Assembly (NCBI RefSeq): GCF_012641265.1
Contig: NZ_JABAHZ010000004.1
Location: 62,001-126,000, forward strand
Source: Chitinophaga eiseniae
Lineage (GTDB): Bacteria; Bacteroidota; Bacteroidia; Chitinophagales; Chitinophagaceae
Length of the DNA stretch: 64,000 nucleotides
Direction of reading: 5' to 3'
Shown: piece after piece, positions 25,204 through 35,900 of the stretch
How the letters are laid out: every line of letters begins with the position of its first letter
Position numbering within the stretch: position 1 is the first letter of the stretch
Notes under the pieces: model-generated
What the model was told of the DNA's origin: nothing
The model's database searches: none
Seen by the model: only the letters and a program-made list of their open reading frames with translations
Program-made: the position numbers and the translations under genes

Positions 25204-28122
25204 ATGCATCGCTTGAAAATTATATCATTATTCACTGTTATCTGCCTGTTTGCCCTTTTACCTGCTACTGCACAAAACAGGACTGTACTTAATTTCAATA
25301 CCAACTGGGCTTTTCATCGCGGCGATACTACCGGCGCAGAAAGTATTTCGTTTAAGGATAACAATTGGGCTGCCGTTAGCATACCCCATGTGATGCGCAT
25401 TGAAAAGAAGCACAATGGCGGCAACCAGGTATACCAGGGCGTCGGCTGGTACCGTAAGTACTTCCGGGTATCGGCTGCTTACCGCCATCAACGGATAAGC
25501 CTGTGTTTCGATGGTGTACAAATGAACTGCGATATTTATCTCAACGGGAAAAAAATTAAATCCCATACCGGCGGATATATAGGTTTTGTGGCTGATCTTT
25601 CTGATCATATTTTTTTCGATAAAGACAATGTACTGGCTGTAAGGGTAACAAATACAGATGACCCCCACACCACACCGGGCAAACCGCAGCAGCACCTCGA
25701 TTTTAATTATTTTGGCGGCATTTACCGGAATGTATCCTTGCTGGTAACAGCCCCCTTATTTATTTCCCATCCGCTGGAAGCCAACCAGGTGGCCGGTGGA
25801 GGCGTGTTTATCAAGTATCCGGCCGTTAGCGAAACAGCTGCAATGGTTGATATTAATACGCATGTGGTAAACAATCATTCTGCATATGCCAATACCACCC
25901 TGGTTTCCAAACTCATAGATAAGAATGGAGAGACAGTCGCTACAGCTACCAGTCGCGCGAAAGTGGAACCGCAACACGATAAAAATTTTCAACAGCAACT
26001 GACAGTGGTACATCCACAGTTGTGGCATCCCGACCATCCTTATCTTTACCGGCTGGTATCACTGGTATACAGAGATGGTAAAGTAGTTGACAGCATACTT
26101 ACTTATACGGGTATACGAAAATTATCTTTCCAGGCAGACGGATTCTATCTGAACGGGACAAAGCTATTCCTGCGGGGCGCTAACAGGCACCAGGCTTACC
26201 AGTATGTAGGCGATGCCGCCTCCAACCGTATGCAATACCTGGATGCGTTACAATTAAAGAAAGGTGGTTTTAATGCCGTGCGGGCTGCCCATTATCCGCA
26301 GTCGCCCGCCTTCCTGGATGCATGTGATTCACTGGGACTACTGGTGATTGAATGCGAACCAGGCTGGCAATTCTTCAGCAAGGATACCACTTTTATCAAT
26401 CATACATTGACGGATATACGCGAAATGATCCGCCGCGACCGTAACCACCCGGCAGTTTTCTTATGGGAAACATCTTTAAATGAGTCGCCCACCCCGGCTT
26501 CCTGGATGGAAAAGGCAGTAGCCACGGCTCGCGTTGAAATGCCGGGAGATCAGCTATTCCTGGCCGACGACTACAACAGCCGGAGTAAAAATTACTACAA
26601 CGTTTCCTATAAAGTAGTCAACGAAGACGGCACCGATCCTATGCCTTCGCAACCCTTCCTGACCCGTGAATGGGGCGACTCCTGGATGGCGGATGCCGCC
26701 GGTGAAAACAGCCTGCGCGCCTCCCGGATCTATACAGAAAAAGGAATGATCAACCAATGTATCCTTCGTCAAAATGCACTCAATGGCGAAACATCCGAAG
26801 CAGCCGGCGGTTACTGGGATCATGGAAAACTGGATGCCAACCCCAGGATAGGAGGGTATTTCGTGTGGAGTTATAATGACTATACCAGGGGCTCAGATGC
26901 TGTTACTGCCTTCAGTGGGGTAGTAGACCTGGATCGTTATGAGAAATTTGGTTACTACCAGCTGAAGGCCATGCAAGACGCACATAACCCTGCTTATGGC
27001 CCTATGGTGTATATTGCCAGTTATAACAACCTACCTTCGGAAGACAGCACTATCATGATCTTCTCCAATTGCGATGCTGTAAAGCTATACCGGAATAATA
27101 TTTTTCTCGGCGAAATGACCCGCCGCGAAAACGCTGCTACGGCTCCTTTTGTAGCGGCTAAAGGTGGTAGCCCTTATTTCCTGTTTCATACAGGTAAATA
27201 TGAAGCCGGTACCCTGAAAGCAGTAGGCATGATGAAAGACGTGCCTGTTTGCACGTACACGGTGCAAACGCCATTAGTTCCCCATCACCTGGAAATAACA
27301 ATTCCCGAAGGGCTGACGACATTCCCTGCAAACGGGTGGGAAATGACCCCGTTTTATGTAAAGGTGTGCGATAAGAATGGCACCGTGGTAGCAAATCAAA
27401 CAGCCGGGCAATCCTACCAGGTGCATATCAGTGTAAGCGGGGCCGGGAGCCTCATTGGCGGAAATATCCCTGCCACAGGCATCTCTCCACAACAAACGGA
27501 AGGTGGGATTGCTTATGGCATTATTCGCCATAGCAGCAAACCTGGTAAGATAGTGATACGTGCGGAAACAAAAGAGGGCTTGTCTGTAGAGAAGGTAATT
27601 AATACGGTTGCTGCCAGCTCCGCTTTGGTAACAGATGGTGTACATCCCCGCTGGACGGACGAAAACAAGATAGTAGTAGCAGCGACTAAAGAAACCGCTG
27701 CTGCCAGCGAAGTGCTTCATCCCATTACGCTTACTGGTAAGCCGCTTAGCGTAATGCCTGTCACAAATCAGGAGAGAATACCGCTTATTACCGATGGTAA
27801 TACCGCTACTGGCTGGGCTGCAGGAACTACGGAGTTTCCTTTAAATATAACTATCGACCTGCAAGAAAATTATCAGCTCACTGGTAGCCGGATAGTATGG
27901 GGAAAAGACAGCGACTGGTACATCTATAGTATTACAGTTTCAACAGATGGTGAGCATTGGACTACAGTAAAAAATGCCATACGTGCGTCAGGACAGGATT
28001 ACAAGCCGGTAGCATTTGATCAGGCGGGCGCCCGGTATGTACGTTTCCTGGTGACAGGTATTCAACCGGAGAGCAGCAAAGTAGCGATCCGGGAGATAGA
28101 ATTATATGGAGAGAAGAAATAG
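25204..28122 (+). CDS. Glycoside hydrolase family 2 enzyme with C-terminal F5/8 type C domain
   Basis: A 972-residue exported enzyme; the signal peptide is residues 1-23 (LLPATAQ). The order is GH2 sugar-binding domain (about 30-185; VGWYRKYF), immunoglobulin-like domain (about 190-300), TIM barrel (about 305-600), extra beta domains, and a discoidin/F5-8C carbohydrate-binding module (about 850-970). The likely acid/base is Glu427 (SLNESP) and the nucleophile Glu489 (TREWGD). The region before Glu427 (HPAVFLWETSLNE) departs from the common GH2 form, fitting the Bacteroidota beta-galactosidase-like subgroup. Beta-galactosidase is the most likely activity, but beta-glucuronidase or mannosidase cannot be excluded. 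Confidence 0.9.
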   Translation: MHRLKIISLFTVICLFALLPATAQNRTVLNFNTNWAFHRGDTTGAESISFKDNNWAAVSIPHVMRIEKKHNGGNQVYQGVGWYRKYFRVSAAYRHQRISLCFDGVQMNCDIYLNGKKIKSHTGGYIGFVADLSDHIFFDKDNVLAVRVTNTDDPHTTPGKPQQHLDFNYFGGIYRNVSLLVTAPLFISHPLEANQVAGGGVFIKYPAVSETAAMVDINTHVVNNHSAYANTTLVSKLIDKNGETVATATSRAKVEPQHDKNFQQQLTVVHPQLWHPDHPYLYRLVSLVYRDGKVVDSILTYTGIRKLSFQADGFYLNGTKLFLRGANRHQAYQYVGDAASNRMQYLDALQLKKGGFNAVRAAHYPQSPAFLDACDSLGLLVIECEPGWQFFSKDTTFINHTLTDIREMIRRDRNHPAVFLWETSLNESPTPASWMEKAVATARVEMPGDQLFLADDYNSRSKNYYNVSYKVVNEDGTDPMPSQPFLTREWGDSWMADAAGENSLRASRIYTEKGMINQCILRQNALNGETSEAAGGYWDHGKLDANPRIGGYFVWSYNDYTRGSDAVTAFSGVVDLDRYEKFGYYQLKAMQDAHNPAYGPMVYIASYNNLPSEDSTIMIFSNCDAVKLYRNNIFLGEMTRRENAATAPFVAAKGGSPYFLFHTGKYEAGTLKAVGMMKDVPVCTYTVQTPLVPHHLEITIPEGLTTFPANGWEMTPFYVKVCDKNGTVVANQTAGQSYQVHISVSGAGSLIGGNIPATGISPQQTEGGIAYGIIRHSSKPGKIVIRAETKEGLSVEKVINTVAASSALVTDGVHPRWTDENKIVVAATKETAAASEVLHPITLTGKPLSVMPVTNQERIPLITDGNTATGWAAGTTEFPLNITIDLQENYQLTGSRIVWGKDSDWYIYSITVSTDGEHWTTVKNAIRASGQDYKPVAFDQAGARYVRFLVTGIQPESSKVAIREIELYGEKK

Positions 28123-28174
28123 TATGCCGGTGATATAATTAAAATAAAATGGTTGACCGGCTGGTCGGCTTTGA

Positions 28175-28205
28175 GGCTGGTCTTTTTTAGACCGGCCTTT
28201 ATTTT
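28175..28205 (+). terminator. Terminator after the GH2 gene
   Basis: Arms 28175-28183 and 28189-28197 form a 9-bp stem with one G-U pair and a 5-base T loop, followed by TTTATTTTT. Confidence 0.7.
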
Positions 28206-28285
28206 TCCTATAAAAGCAATTCATACCATTTGATACTGTCAGGTAGCCGGAATAATAGCGGTGCAATATTGACCATTATCGCTGT

Positions 28286-28293
28286 TATTTTTG
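28286..28293 (+). promoter_or_regulatory. Candidate -7 box before the GH95 gene
   Basis: TATTTTTG matches TAnnTTTG 42 bases before the ATG at 28336; a TTG lies at 28269-28271, with a 14-base spacer. With the terminator after GH2 it suggests independent transcription of the GH95 gene. Confidence 0.35.
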
Positions 28294-28335
28294 CAGCGGA
28301 GTAACAAGCCTCCTGCTAAATGATACATTTGGAAG

Positions 28336-30723
28336 ATGATGACTAAGCTGATTCCCTTCCTGTTATTATTTGCCGCACCGGCAGTTGCACAAACGAAACA
28401 TATACCCGGAAATGAGCGCTGGACGGCCTGGTCGGTGCAACCAGCCGCAAAATGGGAAGATGCCTTTGTTACCGGTAATGGCCTTCATGGTATGATGATG
28501 ATGGATACGCCTGGTAAAGAGCGCATTATTTGTGTGCACGAGGACTTGTTACTCCGTGCATGGGACCGCAATAAGATAGCAGTAGCCAACATTGCAGGTT
28601 TACTGCCTGCCGTACGGCAATTGGTAGATGCCGGTAAATTGGATGCTGCGGCAGCCCTGGCAACTGATGAGGCCCGCAAACAGCTGAGTAATATGGGGGC
28701 GCCACAGGCCTGGCCGGTATCACCACATCCGGCATTTGATATCGATATACATACCGACAATAAGGGCAGTATCAGTCACTACAAACGTTCGCTGAACATG
28801 GAAACCGGCGAAGTGCGTAGTACCTGGCAGGATAACAGTGGAGGAGTGGAGTATAAGATATTTTCTTCCCGTACCGCTAATGTAAATGTGGTGCGCATCC
28901 GCGGTATCAACGGCAGGAGGTTGTCTACCACACTTGCCCTGCAGGAAACGCCTGGTCGCCATGGCGAGGTAGATGGCGTGGATGTAAGCAAGGCATTCCG
29001 CGATATCAGCACCCATGCCGATCCCGGTGGATGGCTGGCTTACCATGCCCAATACGCCCGCGATTCCGGTGGCTATGAAGGACTGGCACGTGTTACCATC
29101 AAGGGCGGCGAGATGCAGGCCGACAGCAACAGTATACATGTCAGCAATGCCAAAGAAATACTGGTAGTGCTGCGGATCACTCCTTTGCAATATGGTGCTA
29201 CCACACAACGCGTAGTGGTGCAAAATGAGCTGACCGCATTGCCCCTTAATTATGAAGATCTTTTCAATCCACATGCGGCACTGCATGCAGCGATGTTCCG
29301 GAGAGTACAGCTCAACCTGGGCTGCGCCACACAATGGGCTAGCACGCCTATTGAAAAAATGCTGGCGGAGGCACATCAACAAGGTCCTACACCGCTATTC
29401 CTGGAGCAAATGCATGCTATGGGGCGCTACCTGCTGATCTCCTCTTCGGGAAAGTATCCGCCACCACTGCAAGGCATCTGGGGTGGCGGCTGGACACCCG
29501 CCTGGAATGGAGGGTTTGTCTTTGACTCCAACGTCAACCTGGCCATATCGGCTATCTCCACCGGCGACTTGTCCGAATGCGCCGAATCGTACTTTGGTTA
29601 CGTAGAACGGCTGCTGCCGGCCTGGCGACTGAATGCCCGGAGTTACCTGGGTTGCAGAGGTTTCCTCGTTCCGCATTACAGTGATCCGGAAAAAGGCTAC
29701 CTCAATCATTTTGGCGCCGGTTATCCCTGGATGTACTGGCCCTCTGGCGCCGGCTGGAACCTTATGCCATTCTATGAACATGGTATGCTCACCGGTGATA
29801 CCACCTTCCTCCGCCAGCGGGTATTGCCGTTATATGAGGAAATGGCGCAGTTCTACGAGGATTATCTCACGAAAGGGAATGATGGCTACTATCACATCTC
29901 TCCCGGTATCTCCCCGGAGAATAATGTGGGCAGTAATGAAACTACCCTGGCGAAAGACGCCACTATAGATATTGCCGTAGCACGTGAAGTATTCGATCAC
30001 CTGCTGAAACTAGGCACGTTATTCAAGTTGGACAAAGCCCAAACGGACAAATGGCAGTATTACTATGATCATATAGTGCCTTACCGCATCAATGCAGATG
30101 GCGCGCTGGCAGAATGGGCGCCGCCGGATTACCCGGATAACTATGCCCACCGGCATAACTCCCACTTATACCCGGTATTCCCGGGAACGGAGTTCCTGCA
30201 AAGTAGCAGCGATCCCCGGTTGCTGCAAGCTGCCAGGGTAGCATTGGTGAAGCGGTTTAAAAATGATACAGAATCTGCGCATGGATTAATACATCTTGCG
30301 CTAATGGCGGCACGCCTGCACGATACAGCAAAAGTGGCTACCAACCTGCAACGATTTGCACAAAGACATTATGTATACAATGGATTGGTTACCTCGCATA
30401 ACCCGGAGCATTCCATTTATAACCTCGATGCAGCGCTGAGCTTACAACGTCTCCTGTCGGATATGCTCGTGTTTTCGCAACCTGGAAAAGTGGAGTTGCT
30501 GCCGGCCTGTGCCAATAGCTTCCCCGGTGGAACATTATCCGGATTACGGATACATGGTGGACATAAACTCGATATCACCTGGGCCCATGGTACATTGGTC
30601 AGCGCGGTGGTACATGCTGGCCGTAACGACAGCTGTGAATTTGTTTATGGTAATAAGTCGGTTACCATCAAAATGTTGGCAGGAAAGCAATACCATTTTA
30701 ATCATCAACTACAATGGAGATAA
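28336..30723 (+). CDS. Glycoside hydrolase family 95-like enzyme (alpha-fucosidase/galactosidase type)
   Basis: A 795-residue exported enzyme; the signal peptide is residues 1-19 (APAVAQ). The GH95 layout is present: an N-terminal beta domain with WEDAFVTGNGLHGMM (40-54), a linker, an (alpha/alpha)6 barrel containing PPLQGIWGGGWTPAW, the DSNVNLAIS strand (Asn401 region), ISPGISPENN with Glu528 as the likely acid, and HRHNSHLYPVFPG (605-617), followed by a beta C-terminal domain. GH95 members remove alpha-1,2-fucose or alpha-L-galactose by inversion. Sequence around the active site is somewhat divergent, so the exact sugar is uncertain. It closes locus A and is followed by a strong terminator. 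Confidence 0.87.
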   Translation: MMTKLIPFLLLFAAPAVAQTKHIPGNERWTAWSVQPAAKWEDAFVTGNGLHGMMMMDTPGKERIICVHEDLLLRAWDRNKIAVANIAGLLPAVRQLVDAGKLDAAAALATDEARKQLSNMGAPQAWPVSPHPAFDIDIHTDNKGSISHYKRSLNMETGEVRSTWQDNSGGVEYKIFSSRTANVNVVRIRGINGRRLSTTLALQETPGRHGEVDGVDVSKAFRDISTHADPGGWLAYHAQYARDSGGYEGLARVTIKGGEMQADSNSIHVSNAKEILVVLRITPLQYGATTQRVVVQNELTALPLNYEDLFNPHAALHAAMFRRVQLNLGCATQWASTPIEKMLAEAHQQGPTPLFLEQMHAMGRYLLISSSGKYPPPLQGIWGGGWTPAWNGGFVFDSNVNLAISAISTGDLSECAESYFGYVERLLPAWRLNARSYLGCRGFLVPHYSDPEKGYLNHFGAGYPWMYWPSGAGWNLMPFYEHGMLTGDTTFLRQRVLPLYEEMAQFYEDYLTKGNDGYYHISPGISPENNVGSNETTLAKDATIDIAVAREVFDHLLKLGTLFKLDKAQTDKWQYYYDHIVPYRINADGALAEWAPPDYPDNYAHRHNSHLYPVFPGTEFLQSSSDPRLLQAARVALVKRFKNDTESAHGLIHLALMAARLHDTAKVATNLQRFAQRHYVYNGLVTSHNPEHSIYNLDAALSLQRLLSDMLVFSQPGKVELLPACANSFPGGTLSGLRIHGGHKLDITWAHGTLVSAVVHAGRNDSCEFVYGNKSVTIKMLAGKQYHFNHQLQWR

Positions 30724-30755
30724 TCTTTTTTTATAACTCGTGAAGCAGATGTAAC

Positions 30756-30787
30756 AGGCCGTTCTTTCCAGGACGGCCTTTTTTTTT
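30756..30787 (+). terminator. Rho-independent terminator, end of locus A
   Basis: A 10-bp stem (30756-30765 with 30770-30779, one G-U pair) with a 4-base loop and a nine-base T-run. It separates locus A from locus B. Confidence 0.87.
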
Positions 30788-30987
30788 AACAGCCATTGTT
30801 GGTAAACGGGATAACTACAATCGATGTAAATAATTGCCGCTAAAAAACTATAAAGAAGTGACAATATTATATTAGGAAGATAACGGAATTAATTGGAGTT
30901 TTAACAAAGCGTCATAGATAGATCACTGCGATAAAACAGTGTTACACCACATTATTTTAATCTCTTTACCAGATATCCTTTTGATAA

Positions 30988-31554
30988 ATGTATTCCGGCC
31001 ATACAGATGAACAGTTGGTAGCGTTGCTGGCCAACGGTGATGAGAGTGCATTTAATGAGATCTACAACCGGTATTGGAAATGGTTGCTTTTTATTGCGCA
31101 CAAACGCCTGCGTGATACAGAGGCTGCCCGCGAAGTTATTCAACAGGTGTTTCTAAACCTTTGGAATAAGCGTAACCGTATTATGATCACTTCATTGCCG
31201 CAATACCTGGCGGCCATGGCGAGGTACGCAGTATATCGTCACCTGGCCAACGAGGGCCGGAGACAAGAAGCGCAAACCAGTGCTATGATGCAGGAAGAAA
31301 GTTCACAGGCTTTTGATTTAGACAATAAACAACTGCTGGAAATACTCGTCAAATACGCCCATGAGCTTCCCGAAAAATTCAGTATCATATTTATCCACCA
31401 TAAATTGATGGACAAGCCCCTCGAAGAAGTAGCACAGGAACTAGGTGTATCGCCCCGTACCGCCGAACGCTATATCGGTGAGGTAATGAAGATAATGCGC
31501 AATAAACTACGTGCCTTACGTACCGCTATATTCACCACTTTCCCCCTGTGGTGA
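30988..31554 (+). CDS. ECF sigma factor, locus B
   Basis: A 188-residue sigma-70 family factor of the Bacteroidota FecI-like type. Region 2 spans about 20-85 (LANGDESAFNEIYNRYW; AREVIQQVFLNLWNKRNRI) and region 4 about 120-180 (LPEKFSIIFIHHKLMDKPLEEVAQELGVS; RTAERYIGEVMK). It lacks the hydrophobic tail present on the locus A and C factors, so it belongs to a different subgroup even though the SusCD genes of A and B are close paralogues. fecR starts 78 bases downstream. Confidence 0.92.
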   Translation: MYSGHTDEQLVALLANGDESAFNEIYNRYWKWLLFIAHKRLRDTEAAREVIQQVFLNLWNKRNRIMITSLPQYLAAMARYAVYRHLANEGRRQEAQTSAMMQEESSQAFDLDNKQLLEILVKYAHELPEKFSIIFIHHKLMDKPLEEVAQELGVSPRTAERYIGEVMKIMRNKLRALRTAIFTTFPLW

Positions 31555-31631
31555 AACTTTTTTTAAAAAAGTTGTGATTTCCTGCGTACAACTTTCCGTT
31601 TCATGTATCTATTATAGTAAATCCCGGATCT

Positions 31632-32798
31632 ATGCACCCTGACAAGGACGCAATTCAACAGCTTGCCCGGAAATATATGGACGGTGTTGCCAGCGATGAA
31701 GAGATAAAACTCCTCCACGACTGGTACGACCACGTAAATCCCGGAGAGATGGAAGCGATATTCACTGACAGCAGTGAAACGCAGTTTGGCGCCGATACCT
31801 GGCAACGCTTACAGCAACAGATCAGTGCTGAAAAACCACTCCGGGTGAAGATGCTGCTGTTGCGCCGGTGGTGGGCGGCCGCTGTGGTATTGTTACTGGC
31901 GGGTGGACTCTGGGCTGTTCGCATACATAATAACCGTCGTGAAAGCCCAATGGTAGCGGCCAATAAGCCGTTGCATGATGTTAAGGCGCCTTCCGTTAAC
32001 CACGCCGTACTAACATTGGCCGGTGGCAGGCAAATATTACTCGATAGCGCCGGCAATGGCCTGGTAGCCAGCCAAACAGGAATGAATATCATGAAGAATG
32101 ATAGTGGCAGCATCGTATATGTGGCCGATGGAAGTCAACACGATATACAATATAATACGCTGACAATCCCCGCTGGGAGTAAACCTTTATCGGTCGCATT
32201 ATCCGATGGGAGCAGGGTATGGCTGAATGCGGCATCTTCCCTGACCTTTCCGACCACGTTTTCCGGTAAGGAAAGAAAAGTGCTGATCAATGGAGAAGGT
32301 TACTTTGAAGTAGCTACTAATCCACAGGCCCCTTTCGTGGTAGCACGTCCTGATAAAGGCCTGCAGGTGCAGGTATTGGGAACAGCGTTCAATGTGAACG
32401 CCTATGATGGTGAGCCCGACATCCGCGTTACCCTGATCTCAGGCGCGGTGAAAGTTTCCAGGGGCCCGTCGCAGTCGGCCGTTACAGTTACAATGGCTCC
32501 GGGCCAGCAGGTACGTTTCTCCCCAACAAATATGGAAGTGTTGAAAGAAGTAGACATGGACGTGGTCATGGCGTGGAAAGATGGATTATTTGTGTTTGAG
32601 GGGACGGATATCCAGGTCATGATGCGGCAGGCTGAACGTTGGTATAACATTACGGTGAAATACCCCCATGGCGCGCCAGCAGAACATTTCACCGGATCCC
32701 TCTCCAGGGAGGCCAGCTTATCGCAATTCCTGAAAATACTTGACTACAGCGGCGTAACAGCCAATATTGATGGTAAAACCGTATTTATTAATCCTTAA
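31632..32798 (+). CDS. FecR-family anti-sigma factor, locus B
   Basis: A 388-residue inner-membrane anti-sigma factor. The cytoplasmic part (1-79) starts with the sigma-binding motif LARKYMDGVASDEEIKLL; the membrane helix is about 80-96 (WWAAAVVLLLAGGLWAV). The periplasmic FecR domain (LPLSVALSDGSRVWLNA-type text, then GTAFNVNAYDGEPDIRVTL) and C-terminal DUF4974 (MMRQAERWYNITVKY) follow. It is expected to contact the STN domain of the SusC encoded 115 bases downstream. The ATG at 31632 is unambiguous. Confidence 0.92.
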   Translation: MHPDKDAIQQLARKYMDGVASDEEIKLLHDWYDHVNPGEMEAIFTDSSETQFGADTWQRLQQQISAEKPLRVKMLLLRRWWAAAVVLLLAGGLWAVRIHNNRRESPMVAANKPLHDVKAPSVNHAVLTLAGGRQILLDSAGNGLVASQTGMNIMKNDSGSIVYVADGSQHDIQYNTLTIPAGSKPLSVALSDGSRVWLNAASSLTFPTTFSGKERKVLINGEGYFEVATNPQAPFVVARPDKGLQVQVLGTAFNVNAYDGEPDIRVTLISGAVKVSRGPSQSAVTVTMAPGQQVRFSPTNMEVLKEVDMDVVMAWKDGLFVFEGTDIQVMMRQAERWYNITVKYPHGAPAEHFTGSLSREASLSQFLKILDYSGVTANIDGKTVFINP

Positions 32799-32823
32799 AA
32801 ATAAGTCTATATAAAACAAGAAA

Positions 32824-32847
32824 CCGGCAGTGTAGCAGCACCGCCGG
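32824..32847 (+). other. GC-rich hairpin between fecR and susC, locus B
   Basis: CCGGC at 32824-32828 can pair with GCCGG at 32843-32847; the second half is also self-complementary (CCGCCGGCGG). It lies in the 115-base gap before susC, as in loci A and C. Confidence 0.4.
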
Positions 32848-32913
32848 CGGAATGTTCAGGCGAATATAGTCCAATTAACCAATTGCTTTTATCAACCTAA
32901 ACAACATGAAATT

Positions 32914-35900
32914 ATGAAATTAAGATTTCATAAGCAATTCCTCGTTAGCCGATGGAAGGCGAATTGCTTCCGACAATCAACCAAAATCCTGTTAGTTATG
33001 AAAGTGACGTGCTTCCTTGTATTATCGGCCTGTTTGCAGGTATCGGCCGAAGGATTTGGTCAAAACATCACCCTACATGTCAAAAATGCGCCACTGGCAA
33101 AGGTATTCCGGGAAATAAGCCGACAAAGCGGTTACCAGGTTTTTGCCAACGACCGCCTGCTGAAAGGCATTGGCAGGGTAAGCGCCGACTTGCAGGACGT
33201 TTCTCTGAAAGCCGCCCTGGATGCCTGTTTTAAAGATCAGCCGCTTAGCTATGTTTTCGTAGGTAAAACAGTAGTGATCAAACAAGAGGAAAATACAGCA
33301 CCGGCAGCGCCACCTGTGGAGGTGAAAGGAGTGATCCGTGATGATAAAGGAAACCCCCTTCCCGGCGCTACTATTCGTGTGAAAGGGAAGGAGAAGGCAG
33401 TGGTGTCCGATGGCCAGGGTGCCTTTACCCTGGCGGCGAACCCGGGCGATCAGCTGGTGATCTCTTTTATAGGATATGAAGACCAGGTGGTGACGGTAAC
33501 CGCGCAGACAGACATCCGGGTTGCCATGAAATTAGCTTCCAGTAAGATGAATGAGCTGATAGTAGTGGGATATGGTACCCAAAAGAAGGCAAGTTTGACA
33601 GGCGCTGTTTCTGTTGCATCCGCAAAAGATTTTGTTGATCGCCCTGTTACAAACGTCAGCAATGCGCTGCAGGGTAAATTATCCGGAGTTACTGTTACTA
33701 CCGATAATGGTCAGCCAGGAAGAGATGGTGGCACCATTAACGTTAGGGGGATTGGAACGGGGCTGGGAGGTTCTCCCGCCGTTTCTGGTCCAATGGTAGT
33801 GGTAGATGGTATCGTAGCATCTTTGGGTGAGGTGAACCCCAATGATATTGAAAGTATTACTGTTTTAAAAGACGCTTCTTCAGCAGCTATATATGGGGCA
33901 AGGGCCTCGAACGGTGTTATACTTGTTACCACCAAAAAGGGAAAGAAAGGTAGTTTGAGTGTTGCTTATGATGGATATGTTGGCCTGCAGTCTATTACCA
34001 GGAAACCAGATTTCCTTCCTTCATGGCAACAGGCATCATTATACAATGAAGCATTGGTAAATGAAGGTGGCAGCCCCAAATGGACAGACCAGGATATTCA
34101 ACTATTTAAAGATGGAAGTGATCGCTCCGGCGCTCACCCCAACACAGATTGGTTAGGTTTATTTTATTCCCAGCCAGGTTATCAATCAAGCAATAATGTT
34201 AGCATTAATGGCGGGGATGAAAAAACGAGATATATGTTCTCTGTGGGGTACTTTAACCAACAGGGCAATGTACCTGAAACGAAATATGAAAAGTACAACA
34301 TGCGTTTCAATTTAAATTCGCAGGTTTCTAAGAAGTTTGGCTTTAATGCCAATGTGTCCTATTTGTATGCTCCATTCAATGAACCAGTTAGTTCTTATTA
34401 CCCCAGCTTTGCCCAAATTATTGGCCTGGTTAATGGAATTGCCAGCACTGTGCCATATAAATGGCAGAATGGGGCTTACGGCTATGTATCTAACGGTTCA
34501 CCAATGGCGTGGCTGGAATCTGGGTCATTCAATAAATGGCAGAATTACACTTTCACCGGAAACATTGGCTTAGACTATGCTCCTGTAACAGGGCTTCATT
34601 TACGGCCGTCATTTGGGTACAGGTTGGCAATGGGACAGCAACAGCAATTTGTGAGTGATATTCAATATTACAAAGGAGGCCCTGAAGGTACCCCATTAAC
34701 ACCTACAAAATACCAGGGGCCTAATAACCTCACCAATACATCAGACAGAACCACTTATACATTGTTGCAAATGCTGGCTGAATACGAGAAAGCATTGGGT
34801 CAGCATCACTTCAAGTTGTTGGGAGGTGCATCAAAGGAGTATTCTATCTATAACAACGCTTCAGCATACCGCCAGGGCTTCCTGAACAATGCGATCACTC
34901 AATTGAATGCCGCACCGGCAGATGGACAGACCGCAAAAGGGTATGCCAATGATTGGGCTTTGCAGTCAGTATTTGGCAGGTTTAATTACGATTGGGCAGA
35001 CAAATATTTGTTTGAGGCAAATATCCGTTACGACGGGTCTTCTCGTTTTGCGCCCGGCAAACAATGGGGGGCTTTCCCTTCATTCTCTGCCGGTTGGGTG
35101 ATTTCTGAAGAATCATTTTTCGGTAACCTGAAAAATTCAGTCAACCTGTTAAAGCTGAGAGGATCATGGGGCAGGTTAGGTAACCAGCAGATTTCCAACT
35201 ACCCGGCAATAGCAACTGTTTCACCTGGCCAGGTATATTCTTTCAACCAAAGCCTGGTATCGGGTATTGCGCCTACTGCTGGTGCAAATACAGATATTCA
35301 ATGGGAGAAAACAGAAACCTACGGGGTGGGCATTGACGCTGCATTACTGCAGAACAGATTGAATTTTTCGTTTGATCTCTTCAATAAAAATACCAGCAAT
35401 ATCCTGATGGTATTACCTATAGGTGCTCCTTATGCACTCAGCGCGCCATTCCAGAATGCCGGTGCTATGACGAATAAGGGCTTTGAGTTGAATATTGGCT
35501 ATAGCGATAATGTTGGTAAAGTAAAATACACCCTCAATGGTAATGTAACTTATACCAAGAACAGCGTTACAGATCTGAAAGGCGCTGGCCCATTCATCGG
35601 TTTCGGTACATTTTACGATGTTAACTATCCATTCTATTCATTGTATGGTTTACAGGCGACAGGTATTTACCGGACTAAAGAGGAGGTTACAGGAACCGCA
35701 GTAATTAACCCGGTAGTTTCTGCCGGCGACATAAAATATAAAGACCAGAATAATGATGGCAAAATCGATGCGAAAGATAGAGTGTACCTGGGTTCTTATT
35801 TCCCTAAATATACTTTTGGATTAACTGCCACAGCAGCATATAAAAACTTTCAGCTTAGTTTGTTCTTCCAGGGTGCAGCCGGTGTAAAATCTAATGCCAG

